Source of the DNA: Chloroflexota bacterium
Lineage (GTDB): Bacteria > Chloroflexota > Dehalococcoidia > Lucifugimonadales > Lucifugimonadaceae
Direction of reading: 5' to 3'
Assembly: GCA_002730555.1 (NCBI GenBank)
Contig: PCAM01000011.1
Location: 1-57,350 of the forward strand
DNA: 57,350 bases
The notes beneath the pieces are model-generated. The model did not search any database, had not been told where the DNA came from, and was given only the letters and a program-made list of their open reading frames with translations. Below, piece after piece: positions 1-11,541 of the stretch (position 1 is its first letter; each line of letters opens with the position of its first letter). The translations under genes and the position numbers were made by a program.

Positions 1-2
1 CA

Positions 3-305
3 CGGATAGCCCCGGCGATCCGTGACGACTTCCGGGCGATGCTGGACGGTCGAAGAGGTATCGCTCGGGCGGAGATCACGACAGCGGTCGCCGTTGACGC
101 CGCATTGCGCTCGGAGATCGTCACCCTTCTTTCTTCTCTGGTTGATCAGGAGATCACCGCTACGTTCAGCGCAGATCCCCAGATTCTGGGCGGGATGGTC
201 GCCCACGTCGGAGACCGGTTGGTTGACGGCAGCGTGCGTTCAAAACTTGAATCGCTCCGGCAGACACTCGGTCGGCCTGCGGCGATTTCAACCAGGGACA
301 GGTAA
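3..305 (+). CDS. atpH: ATP synthase F1 delta subunit, C-terminal part (partial)
   Basis: The gene is cut by the left edge of the window; the frame is open from base 3 to a TAA at 303-305. The visible 100 residues match the C-terminal domain of the F1 delta (OSCP) subunit, including the typical 'DPQILGGMVAHVGDRLVDGSV' type stretch near the end. Delta joins the F1 head to the peripheral stalk of the membrane ATP synthase. It lies 169 bp before atpA in the usual delta-alpha-gamma-beta-epsilon order, which supports the call. The ATG at 39 is internal, because homologous sequence runs upstream of it. Confidence 0.85.
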   Translation, partial: RIAPAIRDDFRAMLDGRRGIARAEITTAVAVDAALRSEIVTLLSSLVDQEITATFSADPQILGGMVAHVGDRLVDGSVRSKLESLRQTLGRPAAISTRDR

Positions 306-474
306 GGCCTGGCCCCGGGCATGAATGGCATTATAGGTACCAAAGGGAATAACCACGGCCGGCCGGGATAACGTTTGCCGGATATCGGACAGGCGCTTTC
401 GAGGCCCTTGTTAAGGGGATATCGGAAGCGTCACGAACACACGGCCCCGTAACGGGGTCCACGGAGGAGATCGC

Positions 475-1992
<1,518 letters not shown>

Positions 1993-2037
1993 GAGCGAGC
2001 CGGGCGGTTTTCGTTCCGCCCGCAAGCGCCAATATTC

Positions 2038-2898
2038 ATGCCAACCACCCGAGAGTTAAGACGCCGAATCCGTAGTGTCGCCAACACGGCGAAGATCACC
2101 CGGGCCATGCAGATGATCGCCGCCTCAAAAATGCGGCGCGCACAGGAAATGGTGGTGGCGGGCCGACCTTACTCAGAGCACATGAACTCCGTGCTGTCTC
2201 ACTTGGCCGCGCTTGAGCGGGGGTCCGAGGACTCGTCCGTTCCGTTGCTTGAAGAACGGGATGTGCAGACCACGGGCATCGTGCTGATCACACCGGACCG
2301 CGGGCTTGCCGGCGGGTTGGTCACGAACTTGACTCGGGCCGTGGAACAGACGATCGAAGAGTCCGACTCTCCGGTGACCCTGGTGGCCATCGGCAAGAAG
2401 GGCCGTAACTTCACGGTGCGCACGGGTAACGAGCTCAAGGCGGTTTTCGACGGCATAGGCGACAACCCGACCATCGAAGACACGCGTGCCATATCCGACC
2501 TCGTGATCGACGAATTTGAGTCGGCGGGCGTGGACAGGGTGTTGCTCGCTTACTCACGCTTCATCAACACGGCCGTGCAGTCCCCGACCATCGCCAGGCT
2601 GATCCCGGTCGAGCCCGCGGAACTAAGCGGCAACGAGGCCATTGGCTACATCTACGAACCGGGCCCTGTAGAGGTGCTCGAAAAGCTGCTCCCCCGCTAT
2701 ATCGAGATGGAGGTGTATCACGCCGTCCTCGAAGCGATAGCAAGCGAGCATTCAGCCCGCATGGTTGCGATGAAAAACGCCACCGATGCGGCGAACGATC
2801 TTATTGATGACCTGACGTTGCGGTTGAACAAAGCGCGCCAGGAAGCGATCACCTCCGAGATGCTGGACATCGTCGGCGGAGTGGAGGCGCTCAACTAG
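2038..2898 (+). CDS. atpG: ATP synthase F1 gamma subunit
   Basis: Central rotor shaft of F1 ATP synthase, 286 residues. It opens with the conserved N-terminal helix (MPTTRELRRRIRSVANTAKI, with KITRAMQMIAASKMRRAQ after it) and ends with the matching C-terminal coiled-coil helix (KNATDAANDLIDDLTLRLNK, then RQEAITSEMLDIVGGVEAL). The order alpha-gamma-beta-epsilon is standard. The 45-bp gap after atpA suggests one transcript. Confidence 0.97.
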   Translation: MPTTRELRRRIRSVANTAKITRAMQMIAASKMRRAQEMVVAGRPYSEHMNSVLSHLAALERGSEDSSVPLLEERDVQTTGIVLITPDRGLAGGLVTNLTRAVEQTIEESDSPVTLVAIGKKGRNFTVRTGNELKAVFDGIGDNPTIEDTRAISDLVIDEFESAGVDRVLLAYSRFINTAVQSPTIARLIPVEPAELSGNEAIGYIYEPGPVEVLEKLLPRYIEMEVYHAVLEAIASEHSARMVAMKNATDAANDLIDDLTLRLNKARQEAITSEMLDIVGGVEALN

Positions 2899-4407
<1,509 letters not shown>

Positions 4408-4452
4408 CCCCGGCCCCGTCTAGACCTTGATCAGGGGTGGAGACCCCGTTAA

Positions 4453-4902
4453 ATGGCCACATTTACACTGACAATCGTCACCGCCGAGAGCGAAGTTTTC
4501 TCGGAAGAGATTGACTCTCTGGTAGCGCCGGGTATCGACGGCCAGCTTGGCATTCTTCCGAACCACGCGCCCTTGATGACGCAACTACAGCCCGGCGAGA
4601 TGACGATTCGTTCCAACAACGGCGAGAACGTTCTCGCCGTGACGGGCGGTTTCCTGGAGGTCCTGAACAACCAGGTCACGATCCTCGCCGACACGGCTGA
4701 GATGGATGTTGAGATCGACCTGGAACGGGCCGAGGCAGCCCTTCAACGGGCGACGGAGCGGGTCGAGACTAGGCAGGCGGACGTAGATTTGGCGCGTGCC
4801 CTTTCAGCCTTCCGGCGTGCTCAGATTCGTGTCGACCTGGCCCGCAGACGTGGACGACGCAGGTCCGCCGACACACCGCCGGGATCGATTCCCGGCGCTT
4901 AG
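4453..4902 (+). CDS. atpC: ATP synthase F1 epsilon subunit
   Basis: Regulatory rotor subunit, 149 residues. The N-terminal beta-sandwich (TFTLTIVTAESEVFSEEIDS, then PGIDGQLGILPNHAPLMTQL) and the two-helix C-terminus both fit epsilon. The last 20 residues are Arg- and Pro-rich and look like a lineage-specific tail. It is the last gene of the ATP synthase block and is followed by a GC-rich hairpin at 4933-4951. Confidence 0.95.
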   Translation: MATFTLTIVTAESEVFSEEIDSLVAPGIDGQLGILPNHAPLMTQLQPGEMTIRSNNGENVLAVTGGFLEVLNNQVTILADTAEMDVEIDLERAEAALQRATERVETRQADVDLARALSAFRRAQIRVDLARRRGRRRSADTPPGSIPGA

Positions 4903-4932
4903 GCCGTTCTCGGCTGAACGCGTTTGTTGACG

Positions 4933-4956
4933 GGGCCGGTTCATCCGGCCCTGTTT
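4933..4956 (+). terminator. Probable terminator after atpC
   Basis: GGGCCGG (4933-4939), loop TTCAT, CCGGCCC (4945-4951), then TGTTT. The 7-bp GC stem is strong, but the T tract is short and interrupted. The position 30 bp after the atpC stop fits the end of the ATP synthase operon. Confidence 0.5.
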
Positions 4957-5273
4957 CGCGTCCGGGCGCGAACCGTGTGATTGTTAACCGTGTCCTGAAG
5001 CCCTCGAAGGACCGGAAATGTGCGGAGACGCACTTGGCGTATAGACCGCCTTCCGGCGGTCCCCCTCATCCTGCATTTACGTCGAGGGGGCTGAGCCCCC
5101 GTCCCGGTCGGGAGAGGATTGGGGTGAGAAGGTTTTCCGAATAGGAAGACAAGTCCGTCGACGCGATTTCAGACGAATCACACCGATCGAAGACCACGCC
5201 AATCTGGATTCCCGGTGGCCCGGGAATGACGGTTACCGTGGAGCCACTTCAAATCATGGCGCTCACGCTGGGC
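4957..5273. repeat. Gap between atpC and rex filled with palindromic repeats
   Basis: No gene is seen here. In order the gap holds a hairpin GACCGCC-TTCC-GGCGGTC (5044-5060), a CTCACCCC/GGGAGAGG-type element (5061-5130) containing GGGGGC-TGA-GCCCCC, and a 'GGATTCCCG...CGGGAATGACGG' element (about 5206-5232). Relatives of these occur in other gaps of the window (see the repeat entries), so this is a composite of dispersed intergenic repeats. Confidence 0.65.
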
Positions 5274-5963
5274 CTAGCCGTCGGTGCGATCCGGCTTCAA
5301 GAAGTAGGTCATGGACTGGAGCGCAAGCACCGGGTCAATCCCGCGGACCTTGACGTTCGGTGGAACCTGGGGGGCTACCGGCGCGTAGTTCAGGATGGCT
5401 TTAATGCCGGCCTCCACCAGGGCGTCAAACACGCTCTGGGCGTTGGCCGCGGGCACGGCGACGATGCCGATTCGGATCCCCAAGTCTGCAACCGTGTTCT
5501 TGATCTCGGCAATAGGGCGGACATCGATGTCGCCGATGGCGGAGCTGGCGACGGACGGATCGGCGTCGAACGCAGCGACCACCCGGAAACCCTCAGGCCG
5601 GAAACCCGGGTAGGCGATGATGGCCCGTCCCAGACGCCCGACCCCGACCAGTCCGGCGTTCCACTGGCGGTCAAGACCGAGGATGGAACGGAGTTCGAGC
5701 GCAAGTCGCTTGACGTTGTATCCACGGCCCTGTTTGCCGAACCTGCCGAAATAGCTCAGGTCTTTTCGGATCTGTGCGGGCGTCATCTGGAGCTGGGTGC
5801 CCAGATGCTCGGAGGAGACCATCTCTGCGCCGGCCGATTCGAACTGGGACAACACCCGTACATAGAGGGGCAGGCGCTGGACCACGACTTCTGGTACGTC
5901 GGAATTAGAACGAATGTCGTCGCCGGAAAGATCGCTCGTGTAGCCGTTTGCCATTCGAGGCAC
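5274..5963 (-). CDS. rex: Redox-sensing transcriptional repressor Rex
   Basis: NAD(H)-sensing repressor, 229 residues. The N-terminal winged helix (RVLSQFESAGAEMVSSEHLG, then MTPAQIRKDLSYFGRFGKQGRGYNV) matches Rex closely. It is followed by a Rossmann fold with GVGRLGRAI and the C-terminal FDALVEAGIKAILNYAPV segment. Rex normally releases its operators when the NADH/NAD+ ratio rises and controls respiratory and fermentation genes. It sits tail-to-tail with the ATP synthase block. No clear TTGTGA-n6-TCACAA operator was found near its own start. ATG at 5963; a second ATG at 5952 is possible. Confidence 0.95.
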   Translation of the reverse strand: MPRMANGYTSDLSGDDIRSNSDVPEVVVQRLPLYVRVLSQFESAGAEMVSSEHLGTQLQMTPAQIRKDLSYFGRFGKQGRGYNVKRLALELRSILGLDRQWNAGLVGVGRLGRAIIAYPGFRPEGFRVVAAFDADPSVASSAIGDIDVRPIAEIKNTVADLGIRIGIVAVPAANAQSVFDALVEAGIKAILNYAPVAPQVPPNVKVRGIDPVLALQSMTYFLKPDRTDG

Positions 5964-6110
5964 CCTCGTTTACTCGGCGACGCTTCATGCGAGTGGCGAC
6001 CGCCATCAACTCAACCCATTACGTGCGTTTTATCACAATCGATGATGTCCGATCAACTTACGCTCGTGAGGCTCGAACGATAATGGTCGAGTCGTCCGAC
6101 GCCAGAACTC

Positions 6111-6122
6111 TATAGTGTCCGC
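6111..6122 (+). promoter_or_regulatory. -10 box giving a leaderless transcript
   Basis: TATAGT at 6111-6116 ends six bases before the ATG at 6123. If used as a -10 element, transcription would begin at or next to the A of the start codon. No Shine-Dalgarno lies before this ATG, consistent with a leaderless message. The -35 region is not convincing. Confidence 0.45.
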
Positions 6123-6416
6123 ATGAAAGTTGCTGTTTGCAGGATCACACTTCGGCTGCACGATAACCGGTCGCTAAAAGGGAAGCGCCATGTGGTCCGA
6201 TCGTTAATAGACAGACTCCGTCACCGGTTTGATGCCAGCGTCGCCGAGGTGGGTGATCAGGATCGTCTCAAGTCGGCGCTGATCGGCGTCGCGGTAGTGA
6301 ATGGGGGCGCGCGTCACGCGACGGATATGATGGACCGCGTGGTCGAGTACGCCGAGACGCAATTATTTGAGGCCGATATCGTCGACCTGGAACGCGAACT
6401 GATTGACCTTGATTGA
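6123..6416 (+). CDS. DUF503 family protein (YlxP-like)
   Basis: Small protein of 97 residues with the DUF503 pattern: 'CRITLRLHDNRSLKGKRHVV' then RSLIDRLRHRFDASVAEVGDQD and an IGVAVVNGGARH strand. The family is a ferredoxin-like fold, often encoded beside ribosome-maturation genes such as rbfA; a precise role is not established. Here it is alone, divergent from rex. The start has no ribosome-binding site and is probably leaderless. Confidence 0.85.
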   Translation: MKVAVCRITLRLHDNRSLKGKRHVVRSLIDRLRHRFDASVAEVGDQDRLKSALIGVAVVNGGARHATDMMDRVVEYAETQLFEADIVDLERELIDLD

Positions 6417-6450
6417 TCGCTGACCTGGCAATCCGGTCCGGCCGGAGGCA

Positions 6451-6482
6451 AAAAGAAACCCCGGCTCGTGTAAACCGGGGCT
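6451..6482 (-). terminator. Intrinsic terminator of the small zinc-ribbon gene
   Basis: On the minus strand CCCCGG pairs with CCGGGG (6475-6480 with 6459-6464) and is followed by TTTCTTTTT. It lies 33 bp after the stop codon of the minus-strand gene at 6515-6679. It may also stop DUF503 transcription from the other side. Confidence 0.7.
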
Positions 6483-6514
6483 CCTTGTCATCGGGAGTTG
6501 GGTGATGAGTTCGG

Positions 6515-6679
6515 TTATGCGGCGCGCGTCGTGGACGGCGTGGGGGTGGCGGGCTTCTCATCCGCCTTCGATCGAATCAGGAATCCGCACTGCAGGCATT
6601 CCATGTAGCGTCCGTACTGGTCATCATCCAATGCGATGTCCCCGTGGCAACGGGGGCAGGCCTTCAAGTAGAGAGTCAT
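6515..6679 (-). CDS. 54-residue zinc-ribbon protein
   Basis: Short minus-strand gene beginning MTLYLKACPRCHGDIALDDD. It has two CxxC pairs (CPRC at 8-11, CLQC at 28-31) spaced as in a four-cysteine zinc ribbon, then LIRSKAD and a Thr/Pro/Ala-rich tail to a TAA at 6515-6517. A GGAAG sits directly before the ATG, and a clear intrinsic terminator follows (6451-6482), so it behaves as a separate transcription unit. The function is unknown; such one-domain ribbons usually bind nucleic acid or a protein partner. Confidence 0.75.
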   Translation of the reverse strand: MTLYLKACPRCHGDIALDDDQYGRYMECLQCGFLIRSKADEKPATPTPSTTRAA

Positions 6680-6917
6680 CTTCCAGGTTCCTATTTCGTC
6701 GGTAAACGGTATGCCCGCAACCGATTTCGTTTCGATTTGCTTGTTTCGCGTATTTCGTAATCGTTAGTGACGTATGTCACAAATTGAACAGCACGGTAGT
6801 CTACTACGCTATCCGGCCCAATGCACGCGATTGTGGATTGATTTCGTTAGATTACGGTGAAATCCCCGAAAAATGATGGCGGAATATCGGAACTCATATA
6901 AGTATTTATTGTTAACA
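6680..6917. other. AT-rich divergent intergenic region
   Basis: A stretch clearly richer in A and T than its neighbours, between the zinc-ribbon gene and hspR. It holds a short inverted repeat GTAGT-CT-ACTAC (about 6795-6806) and no credible gene. Promoters for both flanking genes probably lie here; the one for hspR is listed separately. Confidence 0.5.
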
Positions 6918-6946
6918 TTGACACGCACCGTGTCAACTACTACGAT
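6918..6946 (+). promoter_or_regulatory. Heat-shock operon promoter overlapping an inverted-repeat operator
   Basis: TTGACA (6918-6923), a 17-bp spacer and TACGAT (6941-6946) form a near-consensus vegetative promoter. Superimposed is a perfect dyad TTGACACG-CAC-CGTGTCAA (6918-6936), which covers the -35 box and most of the spacer. A protein bound there would block RNA polymerase. The HspR-like gene downstream is the obvious candidate. The site differs from the actinobacterial HAIR sequence (CTTGAGT-N7-ACTCAAG). Confidence 0.7.
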
Positions 6947-7021
6947 ATCAACCATGTAATTCACGCGCGTCGAACTTCGTCGCGCCGATCCTGAAACGGT
7001 CTGATTTGACGGATACAGCCT

Positions 7022-7441
7022 TTGGTTGTTGATAGGGGAAACGTCCAGCCCGACACCGCCGGCGTCGAGTTCACGGGCGTTTACATAATCAGCGTCGCGG
7101 CCCGCCTGCTGGAGATGCACCCGCAGACGCTCCGTAAGTACGAGCGCGTGGGGCTGGTGCAGCCGTCCCGTACGGGCGGCCATCTCAGGCTTTACTCAAA
7201 TGAGGATCTCCTGAGGCTTCGCGTGATCCGCCGATTGGTAGAAGAACTTGGCCTGAACCTGGCGGGTGTTCGTCTGGTGCTGGACCTTGTCGGCCCGTTG
7301 CGCAGGCTCGTGGATGGGGCGGAGTTGAATACCAAAACGCTTGACTCCGCCGCAATTAGAGCTACGGCGGAGTTGGGATCATTTTTGAAATATGTAGGCG
7401 CGGACCCTGACGACCCGGTTAGTTCAAGTGATCTGGTTTGA
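7022..7441 (+). CDS. hspR: MerR-family heat-shock repressor, HspR-like
   Basis: Regulator of about 139 residues with a MerR-type winged helix: 'YIISVAARLLEMHPQTLRKY' then ERVGLVQPSRTGGHLRLYSNEDLLRL, the HspR signature. Its place directly before grpE-dnaK supports the assignment; HspR proteins repress their own heat-shock operon. The start is uncertain: the only upstream initiator in frame is TTG at 7022, with no good ribosome-binding site. The conserved domain starts near residue 20, so a nearby non-standard start is possible. It likely binds the dyad at 6918-6936. Confidence 0.85.
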   Translation: MVVDRGNVQPDTAGVEFTGVYIISVAARLLEMHPQTLRKYERVGLVQPSRTGGHLRLYSNEDLLRLRVIRRLVEELGLNLAGVRLVLDLVGPLRRLVDGAELNTKTLDSAAIRATAELGSFLKYVGADPDDPVSSSDLV

Positions 7442-7476
7442 TAGAGGTAGGCGCTGACCGTGGAGGAAAAGTACCC

Positions 7477-8088
7477 ATGGAGAAAGAGATCAAGGACGGA
7501 ACGGCTCCGGAAGAGGAGCCGGCCGATCCTGAGGATGTGGTGGAGGATGAAGTCGAGCCCCCGGAGATTATTGAGGTTGAGGAACCATTTGTATTCGAGG
7601 AGCCGATAGATGCGGCGATGAGGGAACGGGATGAGATGAAGGCGCTGGTGCAGCGCGTCCAGGCAGATTTCGTTAACTACCGAAATCGTGTCGCGGTTGA
7701 GCGGGAAGAGATTCGGCGCAACTCCACGCGACGGATGGCGGTAAAGGTGCTGGACGCGCTCGATCAGTTCGACTCCGCCCTGGATTCTGAGCGCCCGAGG
7801 GGCGTCGAAGATTCGTGGTTCGCTGGTTTCGAAGGTATTCGCCGTGGGCTGTTGCAAGTGCTGTCGTCCGAGGGCATCGAACCTTTTGAAAGTGTCGGGG
7901 ATCAGTTCGATCCGCGGTTCCACGAGGCTTTGCTGACGGCGGAGTCCGGGGATGTGCCGGCGAGTACCGTGCTGAACGTCCTGCGCAGGGGATACAAAAT
8001 GAACGACGACGTGATTCGGGCGGCTCAGGTCCAGATATCCACGGCGCCGGCGAGCACGGAAGAAACCGAAGAGTCAACCGGCGAATGA
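7477..8088 (+). CDS. grpE: Nucleotide exchange factor GrpE
   Basis: DnaK cochaperone that speeds ADP release, 203 residues from this start. An acidic N-terminal region (about 45 residues) precedes the coiled coil (MREREMKALVQRVQADFVNY-type stretch with FVNYRNRVAVEREEIRR) and the C-terminal beta domain ending VLRRGYKMNDDVIRAAQV. The ATG at 7477 has GGAGG at 7462-7466; an upstream TTG at 7438 overlaps the hspR stop and is less likely. The 35-bp gap to hspR suggests co-transcription. Confidence 0.95.
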   Translation: MEKEIKDGTAPEEEPADPEDVVEDEVEPPEIIEVEEPFVFEEPIDAAMRERDEMKALVQRVQADFVNYRNRVAVEREEIRRNSTRRMAVKVLDALDQFDSALDSERPRGVEDSWFAGFEGIRRGLLQVLSSEGIEPFESVGDQFDPRFHEALLTAESGDVPASTVLNVLRRGYKMNDDVIRAAQVQISTAPASTEETEESTGE

Positions 8089-8194
8089 GCAGTTGACACC
8101 CGGGGCGACACGCCCCCCCCCAAGACCGCCCCCTTTTTCTGGGGCCATAACGACGACTTAAGAACCCGAAATCAGACGAGGAATGAACTGAAAC

Positions 8195-10105
8195 ATGGCT
8201 AAGGCGATCGGAATCGACCTGGGCACGACCAACTCCGCTATGGCGGTCATGCAGGCCGGGGAACCGGAAATTATCGAAAACAAAGAGGGCCGACGGACGA
8301 CGCCGTCCGTGGTGGCCGTCAACCCGAAAACCGCCGAGCGGTTTGTGGGCGAGCTGGCGCGCCGGCAGGCGATCACCAATCCGGAAAACACGGTGTACTC
8401 CGTGAAGCGTTTCATCGGCCGCCGGTTTGATGACCCGTCCGTTCAGGAGGACTTGAACCGGATTTCGTTCAACCTGTCTGTGGGCGAGGCGGGCGACACG
8501 ACGGTGGTGTTCAACGACAAGCCCCAGTCGCCGCCCGAGGTCTCGGCGATGGTGCTGCGCAAGCTCAAGGAAGACGCCGAGACCAAGCTCGGGGAGCCCG
8601 TCGATCGCGCCGTGATTACGGTCCCGGCCTATTTCGACGACAGCCAGCGCGAAGCTACTAAGGTAGCCGGCGAGATCGCAGGGCTCGAGGTCCTGCGCAT
8701 CATCAACGAGCCGACTGCCGCGGCGCTGGCGTACGGGCTGGAGGGCAAGGGCGACCAGACGATCGCCGTTTATGACTTTGGCGGTGGCACGTTTGACGTC
8801 ACGATCCTCCAGATCGGCGACGGCGTTTTTGAGGTCAAGTCAACCAACGGGGACACGCACCTCGGCGGCGACGATCTTGACCTGTCCATCGTGGACTGGG
8901 CGGCGAACGAGTTCGAGGCCGACAACGGCATCGATCTCCGGAAAGACCCCGCAGCGCTCCAACGCCTGCGCGTTGAGGGCGAAAGGGCGAAGATCGAGCT
9001 TTCGACGGTGGCGCAGACGGAGTTGAACCTGCCGTTCATCACCGCCGACGCGACCGGTCCAAAGCATCTGACGATGACCCTGACCCGGGCGAAGCTGGAG
9101 CAACTTGTCGGCACCCTTGTGGAGCGTACTGTCGCCCCGACAACGGCCGCCCTGAAAGACGCGGGCGTGCGAGCGTCCGATGTCGACGAGGTGATCCTGG
9201 TCGGCGGCACCACTCGCATGCCGGCGGTGGTGGCGAAGGTCACGGAACTGTTCGGCAAGGAGCCCCATCAGGGGGTCAACCCGGACGAGGTGGTCGCCGT
9301 TGGCGCCGCCATCCAGGCCGGAGTGCTTGAGGGAGATGTCAAGGACGTTCTGCTCCTGGACGTCACGCCATTAACAATGGGAATCGAGACCCTCGGCGGC
9401 GTCATGACGGTCCTGATCTCACGAAACACGACCATCCCGACCTCGAAGTCGGAGGTGTTCAGCACCGCGGCAGACAACCAGGCGTCCGTGGAGATCCACG
9501 TGCTCCAGGGTGAACGCGGGATGGCCACCGAGAACACGTCGATCGGCCGCTTCATGCTGGACGGGATACTACCGGCGCCACGTGGCGTGCCGCAGGTCGA
9601 GGTGACCTTTGACATCGATGCCGACGGCATCTTGAACGTCTCGGCCACGGACAAGGCGACGAACCGGGAACAGCACATCACCATCACGGGCCGCTCCGGG
9701 CTGTCTCAGGAGGAGATCGAGCGTGCCGTGAGGGACGCCGAGGAGAACGCAGAGGAGGACCAGAGGCGGCGTGAGGCGGTCGAGATCCGCAACACCGCCG
9801 ACAGCTCCGTTTTTGCGGCGGAGAAGCTGCTTGAAGAGCAGGCCGAAAACGTGCCGGCCGAGGCGAAGACCGAGGTAGAAGCCGTAATCACCCATCTGAA
9901 AGAACTGCTCGCCGACGAGGAGTCTTCGGCCGAGGACTTGGCGGCCAAGACCAACGAGCTCCAGACGGCCCTTCAGGCGATCGGACAGGCGGCGTACGGA
10001 GCCGCCGGAGCCACCGGACCTGAAAGCGGGCCCGAGGGCGAGGACGGCGGCGACGACGGCGACGACGACGAAGAGACCATGGAGGGTGAGTTCCGGGAGG
10101 TTTAA
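8195..10105 (+). CDS. dnaK: Chaperone DnaK (Hsp70)
   Basis: Complete Hsp70, 636 residues. It begins [20 protein letters not shown] and has the phosphate-2 motif [14 protein letters not shown] and the adenosine motif [10 protein letters not shown]. The substrate-binding domain and helical lid follow, with an acidic Gly/Asp/Glu-rich tail ending EGEFREV. It folds proteins with GrpE and DnaJ. No dnaJ follows; the next gene is on the opposite strand. The 106-bp gap from grpE contains a GGGGCG-ACA-CGCCCC hairpin and long C runs, which may affect relative expression. Confidence 0.98.
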   Translation: MAKAIGIDLGTTNSAMAVMQAGEPEIIENKEGRRTTPSVVAVNPKTAERFVGELARRQAITNPENTVYSVKRFIGRRFDDPSVQEDLNRISFNLSVGEAGDTTVVFNDKPQSPPEVSAMVLRKLKEDAETKLGEPVDRAVITVPAYFDDSQREATKVAGEIAGLEVLRIINEPTAAALAYGLEGKGDQTIAVYDFGGGTFDVTILQIGDGVFEVKSTNGDTHLGGDDLDLSIVDWAANEFEADNGIDLRKDPAALQRLRVEGERAKIELSTVAQTELNLPFITADATGPKHLTMTLTRAKLEQLVGTLVERTVAPTTAALKDAGVRASDVDEVILVGGTTRMPAVVAKVTELFGKEPHQGVNPDEVVAVGAAIQAGVLEGDVKDVLLLDVTPLTMGIETLGGVMTVLISRNTTIPTSKSEVFSTAADNQASVEIHVLQGERGMATENTSIGRFMLDGILPAPRGVPQVEVTFDIDADGILNVSATDKATNREQHITITGRSGLSQEEIERAVRDAEENAEEDQRRREAVEIRNTADSSVFAAEKLLEEQAENVPAEAKTEVEAVITHLKELLADEESSAEDLAAKTNELQTALQAIGQAAYGAAGATGPESGPEGEDGGDDGDDDEETMEGEFREV

Positions 10106-10173
10106 GCCGGACCCCGTTTTTCGTCTGGGGGTTGATGTGATGTCGGGTTCTAGCGTCGTAGGAGGATAGGCGA

Positions 10174-10288
10174 GGGCGTATTGCCATACGCCCCTACGGT
10201 TGTTTTCGCTTTCGGATTGATCGGGTCGTGAGCACTGGTAGGGGCGGGACGCGTCCCGCCCGAGGGCGGATAGTTATTCACCCCTACA
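10174..10288. repeat. Palindromic repeat composite after dnaK
   Basis: Two elements lie close together. The first is GGGCGTAT-TGCC-ATACGCCC (10174-10193), flanked by CCTAC. The second is a GTAGGGGCGGG...CACCCCTAC unit (about 10238-10288) with a perfect 20-bp palindrome at 10242-10261 (GGGCGGGACG and its complement). Similar 'GTAGGGG...CCCCTAC' units recur in at least five other gaps. No gene is seen between 10106 and 10387. Confidence 0.7.
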
Positions 10289-10387
10289 GCTTGTTGCCGG
10301 ACGCACCGGGTTTGTCGATCGCAGACTGAGGCGAACCAAACCCACCCTGAGGCTCTCGCGGGGCGGGCGCGTTGTGCGGGTACGCGC

Positions 10388-11536
10388 TTACGTCAGGCCG
10401 AAGCGCGGGAATATCTCTTGACGCACCTGCTCTACGCTTCGGTCGTTGAACGCGCTGACCTGCATTTCAACCAGTTCGTCCGGCGCTTCCAGGTCATCGG
10501 AGTAGGTGGTCGCTCCGGGCGACTCAGGGACTGGTGCGGGTAACTCGCGCGGCAGCTCTACGCAGGCCATAATCGCTAGGTCCGCCGTCCACGCCCGGGC
10601 CACGGCGCCCAGGTCGTACCCGCCGCCGCCGACGGCTAGCCAGCGGCCGCACTCAGACGCCATCTCGCGCAGACGGCTCACCACGGCGGCGTGGCCCTGC
10701 ACGGTTAGGCGGAGGTGCGTTATCGGGTCCAGCACGTGTGTATCAGCGCCGAGTTGCGTGAACACGACATCGGGCTTGAACGACTCCACCAGGGGCGGGA
10801 CCACGGCCTCGAAAGCGGCCATGTAGGCGGCATCGGATGTGTGCGGCGCCAGCGGGACATTGACTGAGTACCCCTCGCCTTCGTCACGCCCGGACTCGCA
10901 CACGGCGCCTGAGCCAGGGAACAGGAACTGGCCGCTCTCGTGCAGCGAGATGGTCAAGACCTTCGGCGAGCCGTAAAAGCCCGCCTGCACGCCGTCGCCG
11001 TGGTGGCAATCGATATCGACATAGGCGCCCCGCAACCCCTGGTTCGCGAGCCAGCGCGCCGCCATCACGGTGTCGTTGAACACTCCGAAGCCGGAGGCGT
11101 GGTCCGACATCGCGTGGTGCTGGTGTCCGCCGGCGAAGTTGAACGCCACGTCGGCGCTGCCGTCGGCGATGGCCTCTGCGGCGATCATCGTGCCGCCGGA
11201 GGTCAGGGCGTTCGCCTCGTACATACCGGCGTACACCGGGTTATCGCCGGGTCCGAATCCATGTGACGGCCCGGGCGGCAGCTCCAGTCCGGAAGACAGG
11301 GCCTTTACAGCCCGCAGGTACTCAACGGTGTGGGCGAGCGTGACCTCATCGTCGGTCGCCGGTCGTGGTGGGACTACCGAGATGTTGGGGACCTTCGTCA
11401 ATCCTGCGGCAGCCATAAGGTCGAAGGCCCGCTTCCAGCGCACCGGCTGGAGGGGGTGGCTGGCGCTCATCTCGTAGCGCCAAACGTCGCCCGAATAAAC
11501 GACGGTGACCCGCTGTGGAGATACGGCAAACGCCAT
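10388..11536 (-). CDS. Histone deacetylase-family protein, AcuC-like
   Basis: Class I HDAC/AcuC-like zinc hydrolase of 382 residues. Visible active-site motifs are the HH pair with SDHASGFGVFND, the metal site DIDCHHGDG, QLGADTHVLDP with the second Asp ligand, and GGGGYD carrying the catalytic Tyr. Family members remove acetyl groups from lysines or polyamines; AcuC acts on acetyl-CoA synthetase. It starts five bases after the stop of the F420 reductase, so the two are probably one unit. The substrate cannot be read from sequence. Confidence 0.88.
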   Translation of the reverse strand: MAFAVSPQRVTVVYSGDVWRYEMSASHPLQPVRWKRAFDLMAAAGLTKVPNISVVPPRPATDDEVTLAHTVEYLRAVKALSSGLELPPGPSHGFGPGDNPVYAGMYEANALTSGGTMIAAEAIADGSADVAFNFAGGHQHHAMSDHASGFGVFNDTVMAARWLANQGLRGAYVDIDCHHGDGVQAGFYGSPKVLTISLHESGQFLFPGSGAVCESGRDEGEGYSVNVPLAPHTSDAAYMAAFEAVVPPLVESFKPDVVFTQLGADTHVLDPITHLRLTVQGHAAVVSRLREMASECGRWLAVGGGGYDLGAVARAWTADLAIMACVELPRELPAPVPESPGATTYSDDLEAPDELVEMQVSAFNDRSVEQVRQEIFPRFGLT

Positions 11537-11541
11537 CGGGA

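Noticed and set aside
5964..6110. Rex operator in the rex-DUF503 gap
   Set aside because: Only a loose TTTTATCACAA is present; no symmetrical TTGTGA-n6-TCACAA site was found.
8093..8121. TTGACA just after grpE as a dnaK promoter
   Set aside because: The expected -10 position falls in a run of C, so no promoter is supported there; a hairpin occupies the site.
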